DNA from: Litoribaculum gwangyangense
GTDB taxonomy: Bacteria; Bacteroidota; Bacteroidia; Flavobacteriales; Flavobacteriaceae
Direction of reading: 5' to 3'
DNA length: 64,000 bases
NCBI RefSeq assembly: GCF_039543505.1
Contig: NZ_BAABJW010000005.1
Coordinates: forward strand, 245,842-309,841
Both the position numbers and the translations under genes were made by a program. The notes under the pieces were generated by a model. That model was not told where the DNA came from. It saw only the letters and a list, made by a program, of their open reading frames with translations, and did not search any database. Every line of letters begins with the position of its first letter. Position 1 is the stretch's first letter. Below, in pieces: positions 36,774 through 44,585 of the stretch.

Positions 36774-37693
36774 TACTGTTTTTTAGAACCTATTTTTTCC
36801 AGTATGAAAATAGTTAAAAAACCAAAAACCATTAAAAATATTGCAAATAGAATTTGATTATTATCACCAAAATTGAATGGTGAGACACTCTCTTGCAGCA
36901 ATGGATATTTTATTCCTTTTGAGTCTATATGCCATGTCAATGTTTTTTTCCATGGCCAAACTTTGTTCAAAGAACCAAAAATAAAACCTGTTAATAAGGC
37001 CAACGTTGCATTGTGATAATTTTTAAAAAGCCATTTTAAAACATGGCTAAAACTCAGAAGACCAACAAGGGCCCCTCCAGCAAAAACGATGATTTTTTTA
37101 AAATCAAAATCATGTATAGCATCACTTAATGTTTTGTATGCACCTAAAATAATCAAAATAAAAGAGCCTGAAATGCCTGGTAATATCATGGCACAAATAG
37201 CAATGGCACCTGCTAAAAATAAAAACCAAGGATTGTCATTAGCAGCTAAAGATGGCAATTTACTGAGATAAAAGGCTATAACAGTTCCTATTATTAAGGT
37301 AAAAATGGTTGCTAAATTCCATTTAGTAATTTGTTTTGCAACAAAATAGATACTAGCCAATATGAGTCCGAAAAAGAACGACCAGATTAACACGGGGTGA
37401 TTTTCCAATAAATATTTCGCAAGTTTCATAAAGGAAACAAAACTTATAATGATTCCAGTTAAAAGAGCTACTATAAAATTACCGTTTAATTGTTTCCAGA
37501 AAGCCATAAAACCCTTGCTTAAAAGGATTTTAACTAGAGCAATATTCACATTGCTAATTGTGTTTATGAGCTCTTCATAAATGCCTGAAATAAAGGCAAT
37601 AGTTCCACCTGAAACACCTGGAACAGCATCAGCTGCACCCATGGCTATTCCTTTGAGTGAAATTATTAAATAATCGATTAAACGTCTTTGCAT
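36773..37693 (-). CDS. DUF368 membrane protein, first copy
   Basis: 306 aa, polytopic. It carries KGIAMGAADAVPGVSGGTI at the start and AICAMILPGISGSFILII in the middle, the two family repeats. It ends in a helix and basic tail (LEKIGSKKQ). Like its neighbour it probably returns undecaprenyl phosphate to the cytoplasmic face for peptidoglycan and surface polysaccharide synthesis; inferred from the family. First gene of the operon, with an exact -7 box 22 nt upstream. Confidence 0.87.
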   Translation of the reverse strand: MQRRLIDYLIISLKGIAMGAADAVPGVSGGTIAFISGIYEELINTISNVNIALVKILLSKGFMAFWKQLNGNFIVALLTGIIISFVSFMKLAKYLLENHPVLIWSFFFGLILASIYFVAKQITKWNLATIFTLIIGTVIAFYLSKLPSLAANDNPWFLFLAGAIAICAMILPGISGSFILIILGAYKTLSDAIHDFDFKKIIVFAGGALVGLLSFSHVLKWLFKNYHNATLALLTGFIFGSLNKVWPWKKTLTWHIDSKGIKYPLLQESVSPFNFGDNNQILFAIFLMVFGFLTIFILEKIGSKKQ

Positions 37694-37715
37694 AAGGCGA
37701 TTTTCTAGAAAAAAT

Positions 37716-37723
37716 CAAATATA
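37716..37723 (-). promoter_or_regulatory. -7 promoter box (TATATTTG) of the DUF368-DUF368-aroE operon
   Basis: Exact TAnnTTTG on the minus strand, 22 nt upstream of the ATG at 37693. No -33 TTG at normal spacing. Confidence 0.5.
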
Positions 37724-37743
37724 TGTATTTTAATAAGACGTTC

Positions 37744-39132
37744 CTACAGATTTGTTTTTAGTAAGTTTTTTACCAACATTTTGTTGGAAATTTCGGGGAA
37801 TAGTTCTTCAATAATGAATGAATAGTCTTCATTTTGTTTGATGGCGTTTTTTAAATGGAAGGTACCTTTATCGTTTTCATTCAACAAGAAATATAGCCCT
37901 GCTAAGCGGTATTCTATTTCAGGATTTTCTGGATAAAATTCCACCGCTTGTTCAAAATTATAAATGGCTGCTTCAGGTTCTCCCAATTTAATTAATAAAT
38001 CACCTCGTGTTAACCATGTATTTAATTCGTAATTACCAAGTTCGAGTGTTTTTTTAAAACCGCGTTCAGCTTCTTCATAAAAATTCAATCTGTAGTTTAT
38101 TTGAGAATATAATTTCCAATACAATACATTTTCAGAGTCAATATTTATGGCTTTGTTTATAAAATAAAGGGCTTTTTGATAGTTTTTTCTTCTGTTATAA
38201 AATTTTGTGATAGCTATCCAACCTTTGTCTAATAGAGGGTCTTCATGAACTGTTCTTTCATAAAACTGAAGTGCTAAATCATTGTTTTTTAGCTTTTCGT
38301 AACAATTTCCTATTCGTAAAAGAGCGAACGATGTTGGTTCGTCAAGTTTGAGTGTGATAGTATAATTTTCAATGGCTTCCTCAAAACGTTTTAACTTTTC
38401 AAGAACTTTACCACGCTCTAGATAAGCACCTACAAATGTATCATCAGAGATTATAGCAAAGTCAAATGCGGTCAAAGCTTTTTTGTAATCTTTTAAAGTA
38501 TAATACTGTTTGCCTAATTGGTGCCAAGCTACCTCACAGTATGGATTATTATCCAAGAATATGTTTAAATACGAAATAGCTTCTTCATATTGATTTAAAA
38601 ACTCAAAGCAATAAATAATGTTGTAAAGCGCAGAGTAATCATCAAAATCTTCCTCCAAGCACTTCATGAAATATTCTTTTGCGTTTTCAAATTCATCCAA
38701 AAACAAATATTCCATTCCTATTAAAGAATAAATATCGATGGCATCATCAGTAAGTTCCAACGCTTTCTTTAGAACCTCTATGGCTTGTAAATGGTCATCT
38801 TTTTTGGAGAAGATATTAGCCTTTTGAATATAAATCTCTTCATTCATTGGGTCTAAACTATGAAGCTCACTCAATAGGGTATCAGCCTCTATAAGTTTAT
38901 CTTCAAAAATAAAAACTTCCACTTTAAACAACCTTAAGTTTATAGAGGTTGGATGTTGCCCTAAACCTAACTTTATAGCTTTTTTAGCTAAGGCTATTTT
39001 TCCTTGGTTTAGGTAATGATGAATGATGTTTTCGAATTCTTCAGAATCGAAGAACAAAACGTGGTTCGTTTTTAACATCGATTCAAACTTTGTAAGAGGT
39101 AGGTTGTTGTTGTCGTCTTGACTAAACTCCAT
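37744..39132 (-). CDS. Tetratricopeptide repeat protein
   Basis: 462 aa from the ATG at 39132 (MEFSQDDNN); a TTG two codons earlier is less likely. Cytoplasmic, no signal. At least ten TPR units are recognisable by the pattern W/L-x2-LG-x2-Y and the closing A-F-x-P, for example CEVAWHQLGKQYYTLKDYKK and LYWKLYSQINYRLNFYEEAE. It is a protein-protein interaction scaffold; partners unknown. CAAATTTG, one base off the -7 consensus, ends 3 nt before the ATG. The 160-nt region to the next gene holds nothing else that I recognise. Confidence 0.88.
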   Translation of the reverse strand: MEFSQDDNNNLPLTKFESMLKTNHVLFFDSEEFENIIHHYLNQGKIALAKKAIKLGLGQHPTSINLRLFKVEVFIFEDKLIEADTLLSELHSLDPMNEEIYIQKANIFSKKDDHLQAIEVLKKALELTDDAIDIYSLIGMEYLFLDEFENAKEYFMKCLEEDFDDYSALYNIIYCFEFLNQYEEAISYLNIFLDNNPYCEVAWHQLGKQYYTLKDYKKALTAFDFAIISDDTFVGAYLERGKVLEKLKRFEEAIENYTITLKLDEPTSFALLRIGNCYEKLKNNDLALQFYERTVHEDPLLDKGWIAITKFYNRRKNYQKALYFINKAINIDSENVLYWKLYSQINYRLNFYEEAERGFKKTLELGNYELNTWLTRGDLLIKLGEPEAAIYNFEQAVEFYPENPEIEYRLAGLYFLLNENDKGTFHLKNAIKQNEDYSFIIEELFPEISNKMLVKNLLKTNL

Positions 39133-39292
39133 AAGCAAATTTGTAAGATTCTAGCTAAATAAATTTAAGGTTCTATTTTTATTAATGTTGTTGGTTTCAT
39201 AAATGTTTTTAACAAAGTAATGAACATTCATACTTGCAAAGCATTTTTTATAACCTTAAATTTTGATTATCAGATGGTTGAAATAATATATT

Positions 39293-40471
39293 TTATTGTA
39301 TTTCGTTTAAAATATCAATAATTATTTTACACCCTTTAATGATTTCATCATTTGAAATGGTTAATGGTGGTGTAATTCTTACCGCTTTTGGTTCAAAAAG
39401 CAGCCAAAAAAGTATTAAACCTGCATCTTGGGATTTTAAAACTAGTGTATTAGTGATTTCAGCAGAGGGCAAGATAAGGGCTAGCATAAGTCCTTTTCCT
39501 CTAATTTCTTTAATTAATGGATGTACTAAATGTTTTCTGAAAAGTTTTTCTTTTTCTAGAGTTTGTTGCATCAAATCACTTTCGATAATTTCTTTTAAAG
39601 TGGCTAATGCAGCAGCGGCAATTACAGGATGACCACCAAACGTAGTGATATGGCCAAGTTTAGGATGGTCTTGCAATAAATCCATTAATTTCCTGGAAGC
39701 CGTAAATGCTCCTATGGGCATACCGCCACCAAGTCCCTTGCCCGTTACTAAAATATCGGGTGTACAATTATAATGTTCAAAACCAAAAAGTTTACCGGTT
39801 CTTCCAAAACCAGGTTGAATTTCATCTAAAATTAAAAGTGCACCAACTTTATGGCAACGGTCTAGAACTTTTTTTAGATAATTATTCTTAGGAAGAATAA
39901 AGCCAGCACCACCTTGAATGGTTTCTAAAATAACACAGGCTGTTTTATGGGTAATATGGGCCAAATCATCTTCATTATTAAATGAAATAAACCTAATATC
40001 GGGGATAAGTGGTCTGAAAGCTTGTTTACGATCTTCATACCCCATAACACTCATCGCGCCCATGGTGTTTCCATGATAAGCATGATTTGCCGCTATGATT
40101 TCACTTCGACCTGTCGCACGTTTTGCTAATTTTAGAGCACCTTCAATGGCTTCTGTTCCTGAGTTTGTTAAATAGGTTTTTTCTAAAGGATACGGTAAAT
40201 TTTTTGCTAATAATTTAGTGAGCTCAACAGCTGGTTTTTGAATATATTCCCCATAAACCATAACGTGCAAATATTTATCCAATTGTTCTTTAATGGCCTT
40301 AACAACTTTTGGATGGTTATGCCCTAAAGGCGTCGCAGAAACTCCTGCAACAAAATCCAAAAACCCTTTATTATTAGTATCATAAATGTAAGAACCTTTA
40401 GCATGTGATATTTCCATTGCTAATGGGTGGGGTGTTGTTTGTGCTTGGTATTTGAAGAAATCGGATGTCAT
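39293..40471 (-). CDS. Class III aminotransferase (PLP-dependent)
   Basis: 392 aa, fold type I class III. TNSGTEAIEGALKLAKRATG binds the cofactor phosphate, D216 in LLILDEIQPGFGRTG pairs with the pyridine nitrogen and K245 in LVTGKGLGGGMPIGAF is the Schiff-base lysine. The family includes acetylornithine, ornithine and succinylornithine aminotransferases; the substrate cannot be fixed. It has no arginine-synthesis gene beside it, so argD is not claimed. Encoded 46 nt downstream of the OstA-like gene on the same strand, so co-transcription is likely. Confidence 0.85.
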   Translation of the reverse strand: MTSDFFKYQAQTTPHPLAMEISHAKGSYIYDTNNKGFLDFVAGVSATPLGHNHPKVVKAIKEQLDKYLHVMVYGEYIQKPAVELTKLLAKNLPYPLEKTYLTNSGTEAIEGALKLAKRATGRSEIIAANHAYHGNTMGAMSVMGYEDRKQAFRPLIPDIRFISFNNEDDLAHITHKTACVILETIQGGAGFILPKNNYLKKVLDRCHKVGALLILDEIQPGFGRTGKLFGFEHYNCTPDILVTGKGLGGGMPIGAFTASRKLMDLLQDHPKLGHITTFGGHPVIAAAALATLKEIIESDLMQQTLEKEKLFRKHLVHPLIKEIRGKGLMLALILPSAEITNTLVLKSQDAGLILFWLLFEPKAVRITPPLTISNDEIIKGCKIIIDILNEIQ

Positions 40472-40517
40472 AATAATTTAATTTTTTGGATCTCAACTAA
40501 AATTGTTTTAAATAATA

Positions 40518-42698
40518 TTAATTGTTTTTTAATTTTTTAATAAAATCAATTATCTCAATTGAGCAAGTAAAAAATGGATCATATGATATCTCGTTATTAT
40601 TATTTATGGTATTTGTGATATAATTGTATTCGTCGTTTAATTTAATATAGCCATTCGGTATGAAATATTTTGGAATTAAATGTTTAGGAATAAAAATCTC
40701 ATTTTTCTGATACCGAATTGTTATTGAATTTATTTGAATCGGACTCTGGCTTCTGTTGGAACCAATATCTAATCTTAAATTATTTACAAACATCCCCGAA
40801 GGAAGTTCATAATCTATTTTTTGAAATTCCTTGTTACCAATAACCTTTTTTGTGATAGATTCCTTTTCAGTAAATTGATTCGCATTTTCATCAACATAAA
40901 ATAGTTGGAAGTCATCATTTTTTTCAACAAGTAAACTTATGATCACTTGAAAATAGTTTTTTGGTTCTTTGCTTATTGCTTTGCGGAACAAAGGCTCTGT
41001 CAAAATTTTTATATGCCTATTACCAGCCTGTTGTATGCGTTCCATCATCTCATCATCAAAAAAAGCCTCTTGTGGTACATAATCTTCAAGTCCTTTTATG
41101 GTTGGTAATTCAAGTGGAGGGTCGTCCTTAAACAAATCTTCAACACTCATTGGACGTTCTTCTTCACGCCAATCAAAACCTTTTAATATTTTTTCGTTTT
41201 CAGGATATTTTGACTCTGGATACAAATTCCCATCAATTTGGTTGAATCTCGTATATTCTTCAATATCACCATTTTCAAATAACATCGAGATACTTCCTGA
41301 TTTAGCTTTATCTATGCCAATCAGTTCTTGTTTGTCATTTCTAGCATAAAAAATGGATTGCGCATTTTTTGTAATATCTACTTCCCGCAATTGGTTTTCA
41401 TCATTGAATAATCCAACCAATCGCATCCCATAAATTTGATTGAATCCCGTTTTGCTTATGGTATCTTGACTGATAATAAAGGCATTATTAAAAACCAAAA
41501 GAGAATCTAATTTTTCAGTTTCATTGTTTGATATTAAATGAATCGTATCACCGGTCATTTGGTTTTCAAAATTCCACAATATAGGTTTTCGTTTTACTGA
41601 AAACTTGTCTCCAGGTGAAAATCGTGGAATATTAATTAACTTGGTAACCCCAGTTTTTTGATGAGAATGTATAGAGTCTGCTTTTCCACTAATATCAGAT
41701 TTAAATATTTTGGCATTGTAGTATGCATTGATAATACGATTATCTGGTTTACCAGTAACCATGATTTTATCGGCATGCATATAAATGGAATCATTTTCCT
41801 GAATGGTAATTGCTAAGGCGCGTTTAGTAATGAACACCGAATCTTTTTCCTTAAAAACTTCAGCATAATGCCCTTTTATAATGCTCTTGTTTAAGGTATC
41901 TGTAACTTTAATATTGTTAGTTGCAGAGGCAAAACTTATATTATTGTCAAAGTATAAACTATCGCCTTCAATAATACGATTGTCATAATTAATTCTAGCT
42001 TTTTTTAAAGCATAACCCACCTTGTTTTCGGTATCATAAAATCCTTTTTCACAATAGGTTGTACTTTCTGGGTTGGTTATGGTTGAAGGACCAAAAAGGT
42101 AAGCATGACCACTATCTGAATAAAAGTCGAAATAATTGGAATTTATAGTGGTGCTGTCGTTTACTAAAACGACATCTTCAACAAATTGATATTTTTTCAA
42201 ATCCATATAATATCTACCTATTCTACTTGTAATGGTGCCAGAGGAATCTTTGACAACAGTACCGCCACTTTTATAAAACGCTTGTTGTTTAAGGCGATCA
42301 AAAAACAAAGTGTCAGAAGTAATGGTTGAATTAGGATCTTTTAAAATCACATCGCCACTGGCAAAAGCCAATTCAGTAAAGCCACTATATTCCACATATT
42401 TTGAAGTCATATTTATGGTATCTCCTTGAATCAATATCACGTTACCGTAGGCTTCAATAAAATTTTCTTTACCATAGTATAGAGCTCTATCACACCATAA
42501 GTTAGTACCTCGATGACTTATTTGCACTTGCTGCGAATCATCACGTGTTAAAACTCTGGCACCTGGGTAGTTTTCTTCATCCACATTTAATTTACCCGCA
42601 TATTCAATTTCTATTTTCTTTTCCTCTTGTGCTTGAATCTTAACAATAGAAAAAACCGCTATCAAAAATGTAGTAAATAAAACCTGTAGTTTATTCAA
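40518..42698 (-). CDS. OstA/LptA-like protein with extra C-terminal module
   Basis: 726 aa with a signal peptide (MNKLQVLFTTFLIAVFS, cleaved near QAQ). The start is TTG; no ATG is available. Residues about 35-330 are LptA/OstA-type beta-jellyroll repeats, for example FIEAYGNVILIQGDTINMTS and YVEYSGFTELAFASGDVILK, so it binds or bridges lipopolysaccharide in the periplasm (family knowledge). After about 590 the sequence changes to a module with FYVDENANQFTEKESIT and VNNLRLDIGSNRSQSPI, similar to the beta-sandwich seen in surface-polysaccharide glycosyltransferases and membrane proteins. This addition is unusual. Its promoter box is 17 nt upstream of the start. Confidence 0.8.
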   Translation of the reverse strand: MNKLQVLFTTFLIAVFSIVKIQAQEEKKIEIEYAGKLNVDEENYPGARVLTRDDSQQVQISHRGTNLWCDRALYYGKENFIEAYGNVILIQGDTINMTSKYVEYSGFTELAFASGDVILKDPNSTITSDTLFFDRLKQQAFYKSGGTVVKDSSGTITSRIGRYYMDLKKYQFVEDVVLVNDSTTINSNYFDFYSDSGHAYLFGPSTITNPESTTYCEKGFYDTENKVGYALKKARINYDNRIIEGDSLYFDNNISFASATNNIKVTDTLNKSIIKGHYAEVFKEKDSVFITKRALAITIQENDSIYMHADKIMVTGKPDNRIINAYYNAKIFKSDISGKADSIHSHQKTGVTKLINIPRFSPGDKFSVKRKPILWNFENQMTGDTIHLISNNETEKLDSLLVFNNAFIISQDTISKTGFNQIYGMRLVGLFNDENQLREVDITKNAQSIFYARNDKQELIGIDKAKSGSISMLFENGDIEEYTRFNQIDGNLYPESKYPENEKILKGFDWREEERPMSVEDLFKDDPPLELPTIKGLEDYVPQEAFFDDEMMERIQQAGNRHIKILTEPLFRKAISKEPKNYFQVIISLLVEKNDDFQLFYVDENANQFTEKESITKKVIGNKEFQKIDYELPSGMFVNNLRLDIGSNRSQSPIQINSITIRYQKNEIFIPKHLIPKYFIPNGYIKLNDEYNYITNTINNNNEISYDPFFTCSIEIIDFIKKLKNN

Positions 42699-42715
42699 AA
42701 TGTAAAAGTTTGTCG

Positions 42716-42723
42716 CAAAAATA
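42716..42723 (-). promoter_or_regulatory. -7 promoter box (TATTTTTG) of the OstA-like gene
   Basis: Exact TAnnTTTG on the minus strand, 17 nt from the TTG start at 42698. It supports that start, as the transcript would begin around 42711. Confidence 0.5.
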
Positions 42724-42754
42724 ATGAATAATGTTATGTTTAAGTATAGTAGAA

Positions 42755-42787
42755 CAAAAAACGCTCCAAAATATTTTGGAGCGTTTT
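42755..42787 (-). terminator. Terminator of purA
   Basis: Perfect 15-bp palindrome arms, AAAACGCTCCAAAAT and ATTTTGGAGCGTTTT (42758-42787), followed on the minus strand by T residues. It lies 22 nt after the purA stop and separates it from the OstA-like gene. Confidence 0.9.
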
Positions 42788-42808
42788 AATTTCTTTATCA
42801 ATATGTAA

Positions 42809-44092
42809 TTAAACCAATTGTTGTCTAAAAATGGTCTGTTTTCTATCTGGTCCAACGGATACTATAGTAATAGGAATTTCCAACTCCTTTTCTAAAAACT
42901 CTATATATTCATTGAGGGCTTTTGGAAGTTGAGACGTATCGGACATGCCGGTTAAATCTTCATTCCAACCACTAAATTCTGTGTAAATAGGTTCCACATT
43001 TTCTGGTTCAATATTATATGGTAAATGCGAAATTATTTCACCTTTATAGTTGTATTTGGTGCATACTTTTAAAGTTTTAAAACCTGAAAGTACGTCGCCT
43101 TTCATCATCATGAGTTGGGTGACACCATTGACTTGACAAGCGTATTTTAAGGCTACCAAATCTAACCAACCACAGCGTCTTGGGCGACCAGTTGTAGCTC
43201 CAAACTCATTTCCAACGCGTCCCATGGTGGCACCATCTTCATCAAAAAGTTCAGTTGGGAATGGACCTGAGCCTACTCTAGTGGTGTAAGCTTTAAAAAT
43301 ACCAAATACCTCACCAATTTGGTTAGGGGCAACTCCCAGACCTGTGCAGGCTCCAGCGGCTGTGGTGTTACTGGAGGTTACGTATGGGTAGGTTCCAAAA
43401 TCTATATCTAAAAGGGAGCCTTGAGCACCTTCTGCTAATATAGTTTTACCAGATTTTTGTGCTTGATATATGTACTCTTCAGAATCAATGAATTTTAAAG
43501 ACTTCAAAATGTCAACCGCTTTAAAAAATTCAACTTCCAATTCTTCTAAATTATACTCAATTTTTGCATTGTAGAAATCAATCATAGATTCATGCTTATC
43601 AGCCAAAGCTCTATATTTTTCTTTCCAATCACTTAATTCTAAATCACCAACACGAATACCGTTTCTACCTGTTTTGTCCATGTATGTTGGACCGATGCCT
43701 TTTAAAGTAGAGCCTATTTTTGCTTTGCCTTTGGAGGCTTCACTGGCGGCATCCAACAAACGATGCGTTGGTAATATGATATGGGCTTTTCTAGAAATTA
43801 ATAATGACTTTCGGTAGTCTACTTGTTGTTCTTCAAGTTTGTCTAACTCGCCCTTAAAAATTACAGGATCGATAACAACACCGTTTCCTACTAAATTAAT
43901 AGCATCTTCATGAAAAATACCCGATGGTATAGTATGTAAAACATGCTTTCTGCCGTTAAAAACTAATGTATGACCAGCATTAGGTCCACCTTGAAAGCGA
44001 GCTATGATATTGTAATTATTGGTAAGTACGTCAACAATTTTCCCTTTGCCTTCGTCACCCCATTGTAATCCTAGTAGTAAATCTACTGCCAT
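42809..44092 (-). CDS. purA: Adenylosuccinate synthase
   Basis: Makes adenylosuccinate from IMP and aspartate with GTP, the first committed step to AMP, in the cytoplasm. It is 427 aa. The GTP-binding start is GLQWGDEGKGKIVD with the catalytic aspartate at 13, QGGPNAGHT follows, and GPTYMDKTGRNGIR, TSSNTTAAG and TRVGSGPFPTE are conserved. GATTGRPRRCGWLD near 300 holds the IMP-binding region. It starts 8 nt after the Fur-type gene, so both are one transcript. Confidence 0.97.
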   Translation of the reverse strand: MAVDLLLGLQWGDEGKGKIVDVLTNNYNIIARFQGGPNAGHTLVFNGRKHVLHTIPSGIFHEDAINLVGNGVVIDPVIFKGELDKLEEQQVDYRKSLLISRKAHIILPTHRLLDAASEASKGKAKIGSTLKGIGPTYMDKTGRNGIRVGDLELSDWKEKYRALADKHESMIDFYNAKIEYNLEELEVEFFKAVDILKSLKFIDSEEYIYQAQKSGKTILAEGAQGSLLDIDFGTYPYVTSSNTTAAGACTGLGVAPNQIGEVFGIFKAYTTRVGSGPFPTELFDEDGATMGRVGNEFGATTGRPRRCGWLDLVALKYACQVNGVTQLMMMKGDVLSGFKTLKVCTKYNYKGEIISHLPYNIEPENVEPIYTEFSGWNEDLTGMSDTSQLPKALNEYIEFLEKELEIPITIVSVGPDRKQTIFRQQLV

Positions 44093-44100
44093 TGTAAAAG

Positions 44101-44559
44101 TTAGTTATTTTTAGTTGATTTTCTATTTCCGTAGAAATAGAGTGAATGGTTATTTATTTCTATATCGAAAACTTGTTCGATAGTTTTTTTTATAGATTGA
44201 ATTCTAGGATCGCAAAATTCGATAACCTCACCCGTATCGGTAAGGATAACATGGTCATGCTGTCTATCGAAATACGATTTTTCGTAGTGCGCTTGGTTTT
44301 GTCCGAATTGATGCTTTCTAACCAAACCACATTCCAATAATAATTCTATCGTATTGTATAAAGTAGCACGAGAAACACGATATTTTTTATTCTTCATGTT
44401 TAGATACAAAGACTCAATATCAAAATGTTCGTTGTTGTTATATATTTCTTGAAGTATAGCGTAGCGTTCGGGTGTTTTTCGGTGTCCCTTATTTTCTAAA
44501 AAATTAGTAAAAACGTCTTTTACTATATCTTGATTTTTTGTATCTGCCTTTGCGTCCAT
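44101..44559 (-). CDS. Fur-family transcriptional regulator without CxxC zinc sites
   Basis: 152 aa with the Fur winged-helix N-domain ([17 protein letters not shown], then [21 protein letters not shown]) and dimer domain. The metal-2 histidines remain (AHYEKS, QHDHVIL), but the structural CxxC pairs of Fur/PerR are absent: the usual HLICxxCG reads [15 protein letters not shown]. The remaining cysteine in EFCDP is single. So it senses something by another route or needs no structural zinc. Target genes are unknown. It is the first gene of a transcript with purA, with its own -7 box 10 nt upstream of the ATG. Confidence 0.85.
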   Translation of the reverse strand: MDAKADTKNQDIVKDVFTNFLENKGHRKTPERYAILQEIYNNNEHFDIESLYLNMKNKKYRVSRATLYNTIELLLECGLVRKHQFGQNQAHYEKSYFDRQHDHVILTDTGEVIEFCDPRIQSIKKTIEQVFDIEINNHSLYFYGNRKSTKNN

Positions 44560-44569
44560 AATTTCGTTG

Positions 44570-44577
44570 CAAATTTA
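44570..44577 (-). promoter_or_regulatory. -7 promoter box (TAAATTTG) of the Fur-type gene and purA
   Basis: Exact TAnnTTTG on the minus strand, 10 nt before the ATG at 44559. It lies in the 26-nt gap after the RelA/SpoT gene. Confidence 0.5.
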
Positions 44578-44585
44578 CACTTTTT

